Positions 50,548 through 59,354 of a stretch of DNA of 64,000 nt are shown here, piece by piece. Where the stretch lies: contig CAVPTB010000007.1 in assembly GCA_963708575.1 (NCBI GenBank), positions 1,736,001 through 1,800,000 of the forward strand, in the 5' to 3' direction. The notes below the pieces were generated by a model that saw nothing but the letters and a program-made list of their open reading frames with translations, was not told the origin of the DNA and searched no databases. The first letter of the stretch is position 1. Each line of letters starts with the position of its first letter. The position numbers and the translations under genes are program-made. The stretch comes from DASVWZ01 sp963708575. Lineage in GTDB: Bacteria > Acidobacteriota > Terriglobia > Terriglobales > Acidobacteriaceae.

Positions 50548-51678
50548 ATCGAGCAAACGCCACATCCATTTCCGCCTGATTCGCAACGGCCCCTCTCCGC
50601 GTACCAGCAGCAAGACGCGGTTTTTACCGCGCCCTTCAAACTGGTAGACGCTGCGATCGCAGAGCACTTCTTCCCCGCCGCGTCGATTGCCGTCACCTCA
50701 CAAAACAAACTCGTTGCTCTGAAATCGTTCGGCCACTTCACCTACGAATCGGATTCCCCGGTGACGTTGCCCGAGACTCTGTTTGACCTCGCATCATTGA
50801 CCAAGGTCGTAGCTACCACCACGATGGCGATGATCCTGTATCGCCGCGGCCTGATCGAGTTGGACTTGCCTGTCGTGTCTGTGCTGCCGGAGTTTCGCGG
50901 CACCGATCCACGGCGTGAGAATGTCACTCTGCGCATGTTGCTCGCGCACTCCTCCGGATTGCCCGCCTACGAGCGGCTCTTCCTGAGGGCGGAAACCAAA
51001 GAACAGTTGCTTGCTGCCGCGTTCGCGACCCCGCTCACCGCCGAACCCGGCGACCGTGCTGAATACAGCGACATCGGATTCATCATTCTCGGTGTTGCAT
51101 TGGAGCGTATCGCCGACAGTTCACTCTCAAGCTTCAGCCAGCGTGAAATCTTCGGCCCCACTGGGATGGCCCACACAACTTTTAGACCTCCCGTTGCCTG
51201 GCATGGAGCGATTCCTCCCACGGCCGATGACCAAACCCTTCGTTTGCGTACCATTCAAGGCGAGGTGCAAGACGAAAACGCCAGCGTCTTAGGCGGAGTA
51301 GCGGGTCACGCGGGGGTGTTCTCTACGGCCGGCGATCTGGCCGTCCTCGCTCATGTTCTGTTGCATGGTGGCCGACCCATTCTCGACGCGGAAACAATCT
51401 CTATCTTCACCCGCCGCCAATCTTCTCCGGCCGGCACATCTCGCGCGCTCGGCTGGGACACCCCTTCGGCGCCTTCGCAGTCCGGGAAATATCTGTCGGC
51501 GCGATCGTTTGGCCATTTGGGATACACCGGAACCTCGTTGTGGATCGACCCGGAGCGCCAACTTTCGATAACCTTGCTCACCAATCGCACATGGCCAGAT
51601 TGCACCAACCAGTCAATCAAGCAGTTTCGACCGGCCTTTCATGATGCGGTGATTGAGGCTCTGGAGCACAGCTCTTGA
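50548..51678 (+). CDS. AmiE-like serine hydrolase (second copy), unusual start
   Basis: A class C beta-lactamase-fold hydrolase, paralogous to the first half of the divergent fusion. The catalytic pair is S83 and K86 in FDLASLTKV. The third motif appears as GHLGYTG, and the GGVAGHAGVFSTAGDLA block matches the fusion almost exactly. The upstream frame clearly belongs to the protein: KLVDAAIAEHFFPAASIAV and LVALKSFGHFTYE align with the same region of the fusion, yet no ATG, GTG or TTG lies between the stop at 50503 and the GTG at 50761, which would leave only 11 residues before the catalytic serine. The start shown is the in-frame ATC 50548; CTG 50641 or ATT are alternatives. No export signal is seen, so it may be cytoplasmic. 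It overlaps murQ. Confidence 0.75.
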   Translation: MEQTPHPFPPDSQRPLSAYQQQDAVFTAPFKLVDAAIAEHFFPAASIAVTSQNKLVALKSFGHFTYESDSPVTLPETLFDLASLTKVVATTTMAMILYRRGLIELDLPVVSVLPEFRGTDPRRENVTLRMLLAHSSGLPAYERLFLRAETKEQLLAAAFATPLTAEPGDRAEYSDIGFIILGVALERIADSSLSSFSQREIFGPTGMAHTTFRPPVAWHGAIPPTADDQTLRLRTIQGEVQDENASVLGGVAGHAGVFSTAGDLAVLAHVLLHGGRPILDAETISIFTRRQSSPAGTSRALGWDTPSAPSQSGKYLSARSFGHLGYTGTSLWIDPERQLSITLLTNRTWPDCTNQSIKQFRPAFHDAVIEALEHSS

Positions 51679-52619
51679 AATCAACCAGAACGCAATCCGC
51701 CCGAGGCCGCAACCAGAGCCTTAATCGGTTAGCCACGGAGCAACTCAATCCCGCGTCTGTCGGAATTGATCGCAAATCCTCGTTGGAAATTGCTCGTCTT
51801 ATCAACTCGGAAGACACCAGGGTTGCAGCGGCAGTGCGACAAGCACTCCCCGAAATTGCCAAGGCGATCGACGCCATTGCCGATTCTCTAGGTCGCGGCG
51901 GCCGCCTTATTTATGTGGGTGCGGGAACCAGCGGACGCATCGCCGCGCTCGATTGTGTCGAACTGCCGCCAACTTACGGTGCCGATCCAAAGTCCATTCA
52001 GTTCGTCATTGCCGGCGGCAAAAAGGCGTTGTCAGAATCGACCGAGGATGAAGAAGACTCGCAAGCGCTTGGTGAGCGCGGGATGGCAAAGAAGAAGCCT
52101 GGAACGAAGGACGTTGTCGTAGGTATCGCCGCCAGCGGGCGCACGCCGTTTACCGTCGCCGCGCTTCTCTACGCTCGGCGTAAAGGCGCTCGAACTGTTG
52201 CCGTTACCTGCAACCACAATTCTCCTCTCGGCAAGGCAGCCCATTTCGATATCGTGACGGAAGTAGGACCGGAAGTCGTTTCCGGATCAACCCGCATGAA
52301 AGCCGGCAGCGCGCAGAAGATGGTACTGAACACCCTCTCTTCCGGTGCCATGATCCGTCTCGGATATGTCTACGACGGGTTGATGGTGAATCTCCAGCTG
52401 CGCAATGAAAAATTGTTTGAGCGCGGACTGGCGATCTTGCAAGCCGCAGCCCAGGTCTCACGGGTCAAAGCCCGCCAGGTTTTGCAGTCTGCCAGAAACC
52501 GCGTCCCCGTGGCTCTCGTCATGTTGAAAGCGGACGTAAATTGCGGCTTGGCCGCGCGGGCACTAAAAGAACATCGCGGGCACGTGCGCAACACCATCGC
52601 ATCTCTTCTAGCCCTGTAG
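51675..52619 (+). CDS. murQ: N-acetylmuramic acid 6-phosphate etherase
   Basis: MurQ cleaves the lactyl ether of MurNAc-6-phosphate to give GlcNAc-6-phosphate and D-lactate, the committing step of MurNAc salvage in the cytoplasm. The 314-residue protein has LATEQLNPAS near residue 19, the SIS domain with GRLIYVGAGTSGRIAALDCVELPPTYG (about 75-100), the catalytic-loop glutamate region STEDEEDSQ, GIAASGRTPFTVAAL, VTEVGPEVVSGSTRMKAGSAQKMVLN and a C-terminal UBA-like helical tail. All are family signatures. The TTG start (51675) overlaps the TGA of the AmiE paralogue (TTGA), indicating translational coupling, so its substrate is probably linked to that hydrolase. No MurNAc kinase or PTS gene is in the window. 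Confidence 0.95.
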   Translation: MKSTRTQSARGRNQSLNRLATEQLNPASVGIDRKSSLEIARLINSEDTRVAAAVRQALPEIAKAIDAIADSLGRGGRLIYVGAGTSGRIAALDCVELPPTYGADPKSIQFVIAGGKKALSESTEDEEDSQALGERGMAKKKPGTKDVVVGIAASGRTPFTVAALLYARRKGARTVAVTCNHNSPLGKAAHFDIVTEVGPEVVSGSTRMKAGSAQKMVLNTLSSGAMIRLGYVYDGLMVNLQLRNEKLFERGLAILQAAAQVSRVKARQVLQSARNRVPVALVMLKADVNCGLAARALKEHRGHVRNTIASLLAL

Positions 52620-52798
52620 TCTCTCCACCCCGCATCGTTAGACCCGAATGATCCTCTTTTCTACTACCCGTTGCCCTTCCAATTACTAACTCCCCCCTGC
52701 CATGTTCCGAATTCCTCGTTAGAATGGGTAAACGCCACGGATCGGACGAGCCCATGTCTCTCGCCGCTGTCGCGTTTCGAGCCGGGAGTTTTCTCGAT

Positions 52799-54100
52799 AT
52801 GGATAAGTTTGTTATTCGCGGCGGAAACCCGTTGTTGGGCACGGTCCGAGTAAGCGGTGCAAAAAATGCGGCTCTGCCTTGCATCGCCGCGGCCCTGCTC
52901 ACCGACGAACCCATCATCCTGGAAAACATACCCCAGGTCCGCGATATCGAGACCACCCGCAAACTTCTGACCGCGATGGGCGCCGAAGTTGAACTCGGTT
53001 ACGGCCGCGCGCAACACCGCACGACGATTCACTGCAAGAACCTTGCCTCACCCGAAGCCTCTTACGAACTGGTCAAAACCATGCGCGCGTCCACGTTGGT
53101 ACTGGGGCCCTTGGTGGCGCGTTGTGGCAAGGCCCGGGTCTCTCTACCTGGCGGTTGCGCCATCGGGGCGCGGCCCATTGACCTTCATATCAAGGGTCTG
53201 GAACGCTTAGGCGCAACCATCGTCCAGGACCATGGGTACGTCGAAGCCTCCGCAAAGCGTTTGCGAGGGGCCGAGATTGTTTTCGACAAGATTACCGTCA
53301 CCGGCACCGAAGATCTGCTCATGGCCGCGAGCCTCGCGGAAGGCGAAACCATCATGCAGAATTGCGCCCGTGAACCTGAAGTCGTGGACCTCGCCGATCT
53401 TTTGAATAAGATGGGCGCTCGCATCGAAGGGGCCGGTACTTCGACCATCAAAATCAAGGGTGTCGCTAAGCTGCATGGAGCCAAACATCGCATCGTTCCC
53501 GATCGCATTGAGGCTGCCACTTTCATCATGGCGGGCGCGATCACTGGCGGCGACATCAACGTTACCGGATGCGACCCTCAACATCTCGGCGCTCTGCTTC
53601 AAAAATTGCAGGAGGTCGGCGTAAAGACCGCCCATCGCGGAGAATCAGTACGTGTGATGGGAGACAATCCGTTGAAGGCGGCGGACATGAGCACTGAAGA
53701 ATATCCGGGATTCCCTACCGATGTTCAGGCCCAATATATGGCCTTGGTTACCCAGGCCGAGGGCATGTCGATTATCACTGAGAACATTTTCGAGAACCGG
53801 TTCATGCATGCTCAAGAGCTGGTTCGCATGGGCGCCAACATTAAGATCGAAGGCAGCCGCGCGATTGTTCGTGGCAAGGCAGCGCTCAGCGGCGCAGCAG
53901 TATTGGCGTCAGATTTGCGCGCCTCGGCTTCGCTGGTGCTTGCCGCCCTCATCGCGGATGGCGAAACCATCATCGATCGCGTATATCACATTGATCGTGG
54001 CTACGAGCACATCGAAGAAAAGCTGCGCAGCGTGGGCGCACAGATTCGCCGCATCGGAGAAATCCTGCCTAAGAAGGCAGCAGCGCCCGCCCGGGCCTGA
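52799..54100 (+). CDS. murA: UDP-N-acetylglucosamine 1-carboxyvinyltransferase
   Basis: MurA transfers enolpyruvate from PEP to UDP-GlcNAc, the first committed step of peptidoglycan synthesis. I start at ATG 52799 (MDKFVIRGGNPLLGTVRVSG), giving 433 residues, the usual length, with GGGAG 10 bp before it. A longer frame from 52724 adds a non-conserved leader. The catalytic loop cysteine is C120 (SLPGGCAIGARPIDLH), so fosfomycin sensitivity is expected from that residue. Also present are SGAKNAALP, the ARCGKARVSLPGG block, TEEYPGFPTDVQAQ and the late DLRASASLVLAAL. It follows murQ by 180 bp, so synthesis and salvage genes are neighbours, perhaps with separate promoters. Confidence 0.96.
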   Translation: MDKFVIRGGNPLLGTVRVSGAKNAALPCIAAALLTDEPIILENIPQVRDIETTRKLLTAMGAEVELGYGRAQHRTTIHCKNLASPEASYELVKTMRASTLVLGPLVARCGKARVSLPGGCAIGARPIDLHIKGLERLGATIVQDHGYVEASAKRLRGAEIVFDKITVTGTEDLLMAASLAEGETIMQNCAREPEVVDLADLLNKMGARIEGAGTSTIKIKGVAKLHGAKHRIVPDRIEAATFIMAGAITGGDINVTGCDPQHLGALLQKLQEVGVKTAHRGESVRVMGDNPLKAADMSTEEYPGFPTDVQAQYMALVTQAEGMSIITENIFENRFMHAQELVRMGANIKIEGSRAIVRGKAALSGAAVLASDLRASASLVLAALIADGETIIDRVYHIDRGYEHIEEKLRSVGAQIRRIGEILPKKAAAPARA

Positions 54101-54237
54101 TGCTCGACTGTTGGTTTTGCCGAGCAGTTTTCCCTTGGTGTCTCTAATAATTTAACGTTCTTCGCTAGACGGACGATTGACAACGTCCCATCGCTTCCGC
54201 AATCCTTGTCCGTTCGATCGTGCAACTCGGAAAAATT

Positions 54238-56249
54238 ATGAAAAACTTCGGACTACTTCTGGCTTTGCTTTCGTTTGCCGCTGTTCCACAGGAGACAACT
54301 CCATCTGTACCTAGCGAAGCCAACGCCGCTCGTTACACAATTCTGATGGCGGGTAACAAAGCTGGCTTTGAGACTTCCGGCCAGGATCCCGACGGGCGTT
54401 GGCAGTTCTATTACGAATTCAACGACCGAGGCCGCGGCCCCGCGACCACCGAACGCATTACGCTCGACAAGGCTGGAATTCCGATCAGCGTGGAGAATAC
54501 CGGGATCGACTACTACAAAGCGCCTGTTGACGAGCACTTCACCTTGCAGAACGGCACCGCTACCTGGAAAAACCGTGCCGAGGACGGGCAGAAACAAACC
54601 GCGACTCCTGCCTTCTACGTCAGCATTTCCGCCGCCCCAGAGGAAGTCGGGCTGCTTGCCAAAGCTCTTTTAGCCGCCCCGGGACAGAAGTTATCCCTAC
54701 TGCCTGCCGGAGAAGCTTCGATCGAAAAACGCAGCGAATTGACGATCCAGGCAAACGGAAAATCCCGGACCGTTGTGCAGTACGCCATCAAGGGACTGGA
54801 CTTCTCACCTTCGCCGGTTTGGCTCGATCAGGATGGAAGGTTCTTCGCAGCGGTCAGCGCGTGGTTCTCGGTGGTGCGCGAAGGTTGGGAGACCGCCGCC
54901 GATACTCTCAATAAAGCGCAGGACGAATTCGAAAAGAAGCGCACCTCCCAACTGGCCACAACGCTCGGCCACAAACCCGCTCGCGCCTTGGTTTTCATCC
55001 ACGCCAATGTCTTTGATTCGGAGACGGCCACGTTGCGTCATAACGTCAGCGTCATCGTCGTTGGTAACAAGATCGTTCGGGTTGATGAAAAAGTGCTTCT
55101 TCCTCCACGGCCCGTGGAGATCGTGGACGCCACCGACAAAACGCTCATCCCCGGTCTTTGGGATATGCACGTTCATCTCGGCCCAAACGATGGATTGCTG
55201 CACATGTCCGTCGGCGTAACCAGCGTCCGCGACATGGCCAACGATACTGACCAACTGCTCGAGATGCGCAGCCGTTTCGACACGGGAACCGAGATCGGTC
55301 CACGCGTGCTCATGGCCGGTTTCCTGGATGGGCGCGGTCCCTATGCTGGCCCAACCAAGATGTTTGCCGATACCGAAGAGGAAGCTCGGCAAGCCATCGA
55401 CAAGTACGCCAAGCTCGGTTATGTCCAAATCAAGATCTACAGTTCCATCAAACCCGAGTTAGTGCCGAAGATCGCCGCCATGGCGCACGCTCACGGGATG
55501 CGCGTCAGCGGACACGTTCCCGCTTTCATGAATGCCCAGCAGTTCATTGAAGATGGCGCTGACGAAATCCAGCACATGAATTTCATTTTCTTGAATTTCA
55601 TGTTCGATCGCGTCAAAGATACGCGAGGTCCCGCCCGATTCTCTGAGGTCGCCGCCCACGCCGCCGAAATCGATCCCGGTTCCGGGCCGGTCAAAGCCTT
55701 CATCCACTTGATGCAGGAACACAAAACGGTTCTCGATCCCACGCTAGCTGTCTTCGAAGACATGTTTACCGCCAGGCCCGGACAGGTTTCCCCGAGCTAC
55801 GCCGCGATCGCTGACCGGGTGCCGGCGCAGATTCGCCGTGGATTTTTCTACGGTGGGTTGGATGTTCCCGCAGGCATGGATCAGCGCTATCAGGATTCGT
55901 TCACACAGATGCTGAGAATGACGAAGGCTCTTTATGACGCGGAAGTCCCAATCGTCGCTGGCACCGATGGCTGGCCGGATTCACTCTGCAGCGTGAACTT
56001 GAACTCTACGTGAAGGCCGGAATTCCCGCCCCCAAGGTACTGCAGTTAGCCACTCTCGGAGCAGCTCGCGTCATGAAGCGCGATCAGGATTTGGGTTCGA
56101 TCGCACAAAATAAGCTCGCCGACCTGGTCTTGATTGATGGCGATCCCACGACAAATATCAGCGATATTCGCAAAGTAAAGATGGTTGTGAAGGATGGCGT
56201 GGTCTACAAAGCCGAAGACTTGGATCGTGCGCTAGGCGTTCAGCCATAG
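54238..56249 (+). pseudogene. Exported amidohydrolase with a single-base frameshift
   Basis: An exported metal-dependent amidohydrolase that would be about 670 residues long if intact. ATG 54238 begins a signal peptide (KNFGLLLALLSFAAVPQ). A beta-rich N-terminal domain (about 20-260) precedes the hydrolase domain with LIPGLWDMHVHLGPNDG (metal-binding HxH), VSGHVPAF and the late Asp in VAGTDGWP. At about 55974-55978 the frame breaks: frame 1 runs on to a false stop at 56011-56013. The frame beginning one base on gives FTLQRELELYVKAGIPAPK, then the expected TLGAARVM and NKLADLVLIDGDPTTNIS tail, to 56249. A missing C or G in the GGCCGG run explains it. It is either a real inactivating mutation or a sequence error. 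Confidence 0.85.
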
Positions 56250-56304
56250 CCTTAGTTTCAAGTTCTTGTTCACGGCAATCGAGAGCTGCCAAGGCCGACC
56301 GGAA

Positions 56305-56625
56305 TCAGGTTCCCGGTTGGGGTGCCCGTTCCGCCGAATGAGCAGCTAGCATCAGCGGCTCTTCGGGCATCACGATCCACGCCACAATGTACGCTATCAG
56401 GCTTAATCCGATTCCCAGGAATACCGAGATCAGCCATACCACTCGAACCAGCGTCACGTCCAAATCGAAGTATTCCGCAAATCCAGCGCAGACTCCCGCA
56501 ATCTTGCGTCCTTCGCGCGGACGAATCAGCCGTTTTCGCGCCAGCACCGACCCCACCCGGGTCCCGCAATAAGCGCAAACGTTGGAATCGTCCTGAATCA
56601 CCTTCCCGCAATAGTTGCAGTACAT
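56305..56625 (-). CDS. Zinc-ribbon PspC-domain membrane protein
   Basis: A 106-residue protein joining an N-terminal zinc ribbon (MYCNYCGKVIQDDSNVCAYCG, two CxxC pairs at 3-6 and 17-20) to a PspC domain (about 30-90). The latter reads RKIAGVCAGFAEYFDLDVTLVRVVW, then a membrane helix (VFLGIGLSLIAYIVAWIVMP). PspC is the phage-shock-type envelope stress sensor/partner. This zinc-ribbon-fused form is frequent in Acidobacteriota and Actinobacteria. No pspA or other psp gene is nearby, so it may act alone or with distant partners. ATG 56625 follows a GGAGG (AAGGAGGCTGCGT on its own strand). It is convergent with the amidohydrolase. Confidence 0.85.
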   Translation of the reverse strand: MYCNYCGKVIQDDSNVCAYCGTRVGSVLARKRLIRPREGRKIAGVCAGFAEYFDLDVTLVRVVWLISVFLGIGLSLIAYIVAWIVMPEEPLMLAAHSAERAPQPGT

Positions 56626-57042
56626 ACGCAGCCTCCTTGGGAGACATTTCTTGCTACCAGTTTATACGGACTGCGAACCCCATTGGTTCCCGGCCGACAA
56701 CTGTGAATGTCTGGAATTGATGCCAGGGCTGACGTCGGTACACAAAGCCAAGGGTGATGACGTTAGATGAACTTCGCGCTCATTTCCGACCCTTGGCTAG
56801 CGCGCCAAGGTCCCACAGTCCATGTACCACGGATGTCACCTCGCCCGGCGATTTCGGCCCGGAAAGCAAATGGCGTGCAAGGCATAATCAGGCAGCGACA
56901 ATCTTTCTCGAAACACGGTAATTGTTGCTCGATAACCGCATATAAGGCGGTCTTTCGAGATTTCAGGTTTTATGGCCGATAACAACTTACGACGGCATGG
57001 CTTTGGCCCCTTGGTTGCGGCAGCTTTTCGTGGAGTCCCCAA
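56626..57042. other. Intergenic region with a perfect 7-bp inverted repeat
   Basis: A stretch of about 415 bp without a supported gene. It holds CCTTGGC-TAGCGC-GCCAAGG (56791-56810), a perfect 7-bp stem with 6-bp loop, which could be an operator or a transcript hairpin. A 71-residue frame from 56767 crosses it but has shadow-like composition. The region becomes more AT-rich toward the next gene. Confidence 0.4.
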
Positions 57043-57483
57043 ATGTCAGAAGTAATTCAGAACGCTACCGAGGAGTTTTGGCGGCCTCCGGTGGCGCAAA
57101 TTGCCTCCGCCGGGGCGTTAGCGGGTGCCTGCGAGACCTGCCGCACTGAGTTCATGGTGGGGGCCCGTTTTTGCCATGTTTGCGGAGCTGACCGCCAAGC
57201 TCGGGTTTCCGTAGCGAACTGGACCCGCCACCTGGAGTTCCTCCGTGCTCTGGAGTTTCAAAGCGTCCAGCAGTGGCTCGGCTTGCCTATCGGCTCGCTG
57301 ATCTCATTCTTTGCCGGCGTCGGATGCATCCTCGCAGCGATCTTGGTGGGCGTCATTTACTCCGCACAAAATCTGGCCGACTTCCAAGCTATTCAGCTCT
57401 GGCGTATTCAGTGGTTGATCGGAGCCCTGGTGGCGTTTGTCGCTGGAATCCTCCTGAAGAAGGCCGGAACGACCGCACGGTAA
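57043..57483 (+). CDS. Zinc-ribbon membrane protein, hypothetical
   Basis: A 146-residue protein. A zinc ribbon (CETCRTEFMVGARFCHVCG, two CxxC pairs at about 31-34 and 45-48) is followed by a basic stretch and two membrane helices (LISFFAGVGCILAAILVGVIY and WLIGALVAFVAGILLKKAG). Layouts of a zinc ribbon plus two helices recur in Acidobacteriota with no assigned role. It sits close to the PspC zinc-ribbon gene and the two may belong to the same envelope-response theme, though they are on opposite strands. ATG 57043 is the first in frame; the ribosome binding site is weak. Confidence 0.7.
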   Translation: MSEVIQNATEEFWRPPVAQIASAGALAGACETCRTEFMVGARFCHVCGADRQARVSVANWTRHLEFLRALEFQSVQQWLGLPIGSLISFFAGVGCILAAILVGVIYSAQNLADFQAIQLWRIQWLIGALVAFVAGILLKKAGTTAR

Positions 57484-57582
57484 CTTACCAGAATTGGAAT
57501 AAGCGCCTCCGTTTTTTCACGAAGCCTACCGGCTACTCCCTCACATTGATATTTGAGACAGCAATTCGAAGACTCGAATTGC

Positions 57583-58437
57583 CTAGTGGATTGGTTCGGG
57601 ATCCCCGCCGGCCGCCCGCTTCTGTTGATACATGCGGTAAAGATGATGGACCGGGCCAATTCCCCTGCCTAGGGGATGGGCGTTGCTGATCGCCGCCGAG
57701 ACGTAGGCTTTCGCCAGCAGCACCGCCTCCGGCAGTCCTCGCCCCATGGCCAGATGACAAGCCACCGACGTCGCGAACGCGCAGCCGGTGCCGTGGGTCG
57801 AATTCGATCGTAGTCTCGCCGACTTGAACAGCTCCTGCTCAATTCCCCGGCTTCCCGTGAAGCTGAGCAGGTCGATGGCTTTCTCCAGATGCCCACCCGT
57901 GACGACCACCGCCGAGGCACCCATCTCGTGGAGCCGGTGGGCAGCAGCCCTCATCTGGTCTGGGGTCGTCACGGCCAAGCCAGTCATGGCAGAGGCCTCG
58001 TCAACATTCGGCGTCACCACCGTTGCTAAGGGCAGTAGCCGCTCCACCATTCCTTTGCTCCCTGACGGATCCAGAAGGTTGGCCCCGGACGAGCTTTTGA
58101 AAATCGGATCGAGAACGATGTTGGGAGCCTTGCTCGAAGAGAGAAACTCCGCAACCACTTTGACAACTTTGCCTGCCCCCAGCATCCCAACGTGGACGGC
58201 CGCAATCTCCACGTCGGCGGCCAGCTCGTCCAGGGTTTCTCGAATGAGGTCAGCGTCGACGGGTTCAACCCGGCGCACTCCGCTCGTGGATTGAACCGTG
58301 AGCGCCGTGATGCAAGCCACTCCATAGCATCCGTGGGCAGCGATTGTCTTGACGTCGGCGGTTACCCCGGCTCCGGAGGAAGGGTCGAAACCAGCGATCG
58401 TCAGCACAACGGGTGGCGCTTGGCTCATATTTTGCAA
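57583..58437 (-). CDS. thiD: Hydroxymethylpyrimidine / phosphomethylpyrimidine kinase
   Basis: ThiD phosphorylates HMP and then HMP-P in thiamine synthesis, in the cytoplasm. The 284-residue ribokinase-fold protein shows VVLTIAGFDPSSGAGVTADVKTIAAHG at its start, GCYGVACITALTVQST, VVLDPIFKSSSG-type anion binding (reads NIVLDPIFKSSSGANLL), VVTPNVDEASAMTG, VVTGGHL and the catalytic ATP site GTGCAFATSVACHLAMG. The conserved Asp/Gly of GTGC is intact. ATG at 58437 or 58428 (MSQAPP) are both possible. No other thiamine gene is adjacent, and I did not see a TPP riboswitch in the 395 bp upstream. Confidence 0.95.
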   Translation of the reverse strand: MQNMSQAPPVVLTIAGFDPSSGAGVTADVKTIAAHGCYGVACITALTVQSTSGVRRVEPVDADLIRETLDELAADVEIAAVHVGMLGAGKVVKVVAEFLSSSKAPNIVLDPIFKSSSGANLLDPSGSKGMVERLLPLATVVTPNVDEASAMTGLAVTTPDQMRAAAHRLHEMGASAVVVTGGHLEKAIDLLSFTGSRGIEQELFKSARLRSNSTHGTGCAFATSVACHLAMGRGLPEAVLLAKAYVSAAISNAHPLGRGIGPVHHLYRMYQQKRAAGGDPEPIH

Positions 58438-58832
58438 TCTACCGGAAGCCTGGTCGCTTGCGTTACTCCATTACCCTATCGACGGAAAAGATCAGTAACC
58501 GGTGACCTGGGACAAGCCGTAAGTCGCTGAATGCAAGCGACAAATCGCTAACTTCATCGTAAGTCAATGAAAACAAAACCGTAGCAATTATTTCACGGTA
58601 CTCAGAACTTCGGTGATTTACCATTTGGTAAACATATAAGCCTATATTCTACAGCATCATCCGTACTATTCTTTAATATCCAGAGCAGGTTACGTGAGAC
58701 ATACATAACTATCTGATCATCTTGCTACAGGGTATTTCGCATTGACAGCCTCTCGCCCCAGTCGGTAGCATCGACAAATCGTTAACGCGAACCGGTTTGG
58801 GGAGGACGACTTTAGAGATGAGAGGTGACTGA
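58438..58832. promoter_or_regulatory. AT-rich divergent control region between thiD and rlpA
   Basis: An unusually AT-rich 395-bp spacer that contrasts with the GC-rich genes on both sides. It carries a perfect palindrome TTTACCATTTGGTAAA (58617-58632) and two copies of CGTAAGTC 40 bp apart (58518-58525, 58558-58565). It must hold the promoters for both neighbours. No small gene or riboswitch was seen. Confidence 0.55.
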
Positions 58833-59327
58833 ATGAGAAGCAACATTGCTCATGGACTGGCGGCGGTTTTCTTAGTCGTTAGCCTGGGAGCGGCTCAGGG
58901 GCCAACCAGCTCAGGGTCGAAAAGCACCCAGAAAACAAATCCGAAAGAAACGGCCAGATCCCAGCCCGGATCTCAGGCACAACCGAAACCGCAACATCGC
59001 AGCTATCAGGTCGGAACCGCCTCCTGGTACGGATCGTATTTTGAAGGCCGCGAGACGGCCAGCGGCGAGCCTTACAACATGTACGATCTGACGGCCGCGC
59101 ACCCGACGCTTCCCTTGGGAAGTTGGGTACGAGTCACCAACCTGCGCAACGGCCGAGTGGTTTTCGTCCGAATCAACGACCGCGGACCGATCGTTCCGGG
59201 CCGGATCATCGATCTTTCCTACGGGGCCGCTCAAGCCCTGAGGTTCCGTAACCAGGGCCTGCAAAGGGTCCGCCTGGAGCAGGTGCAGCCAGAACAAGTC
59301 GCCATGCTTCGTCCAGTGGCGAACTAG
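58833..59327 (+). CDS. RlpA-like septal/rare lipoprotein A domain protein
   Basis: A 164-residue exported protein with a double-psi beta-barrel RlpA domain; RlpA enzymes cleave bare glycan strands at the septum, though in many single-domain members activity is unproven. A signal peptide (HGLAAVFLVVSLGAAQ) is followed by a Ser/Lys/Gln-rich linker (about 24-55) and the domain: VGTASWYGSYFEGRETASGE, LTAAHPTLPLGSWVRVTNL and FVRINDRGPIVPGRIIDLSYGAA. The catalytic-type residues are present (E in GRETASGE, D in INDRGP). No SPOR domain follows, making it shorter than E. coli RlpA. It is transcribed toward pyrF, which starts 28 bp later. Confidence 0.88.
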   Translation: MRSNIAHGLAAVFLVVSLGAAQGPTSSGSKSTQKTNPKETARSQPGSQAQPKPQHRSYQVGTASWYGSYFEGRETASGEPYNMYDLTAAHPTLPLGSWVRVTNLRNGRVVFVRINDRGPIVPGRIIDLSYGAAQALRFRNQGLQRVRLEQVQPEQVAMLRPVAN

Positions 59328-59354
59328 CCACAATCCATTTAGACTTCCAGAGGA

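Noticed and set aside
56767..56982. 71-residue frame in the spacer upstream of the zinc-ribbon gene
   Set aside because: Composition is not like neighbouring genes, no ribosome binding site, and it crosses an inverted repeat.
58438..58832. TPP riboswitch upstream of thiD, and CRISPR-like or tRNA structure in the AT-rich spacer
   Set aside because: No TPP aptamer signature, no regularly spaced repeats and no cloverleaf were seen; only a palindrome and two short direct repeats.
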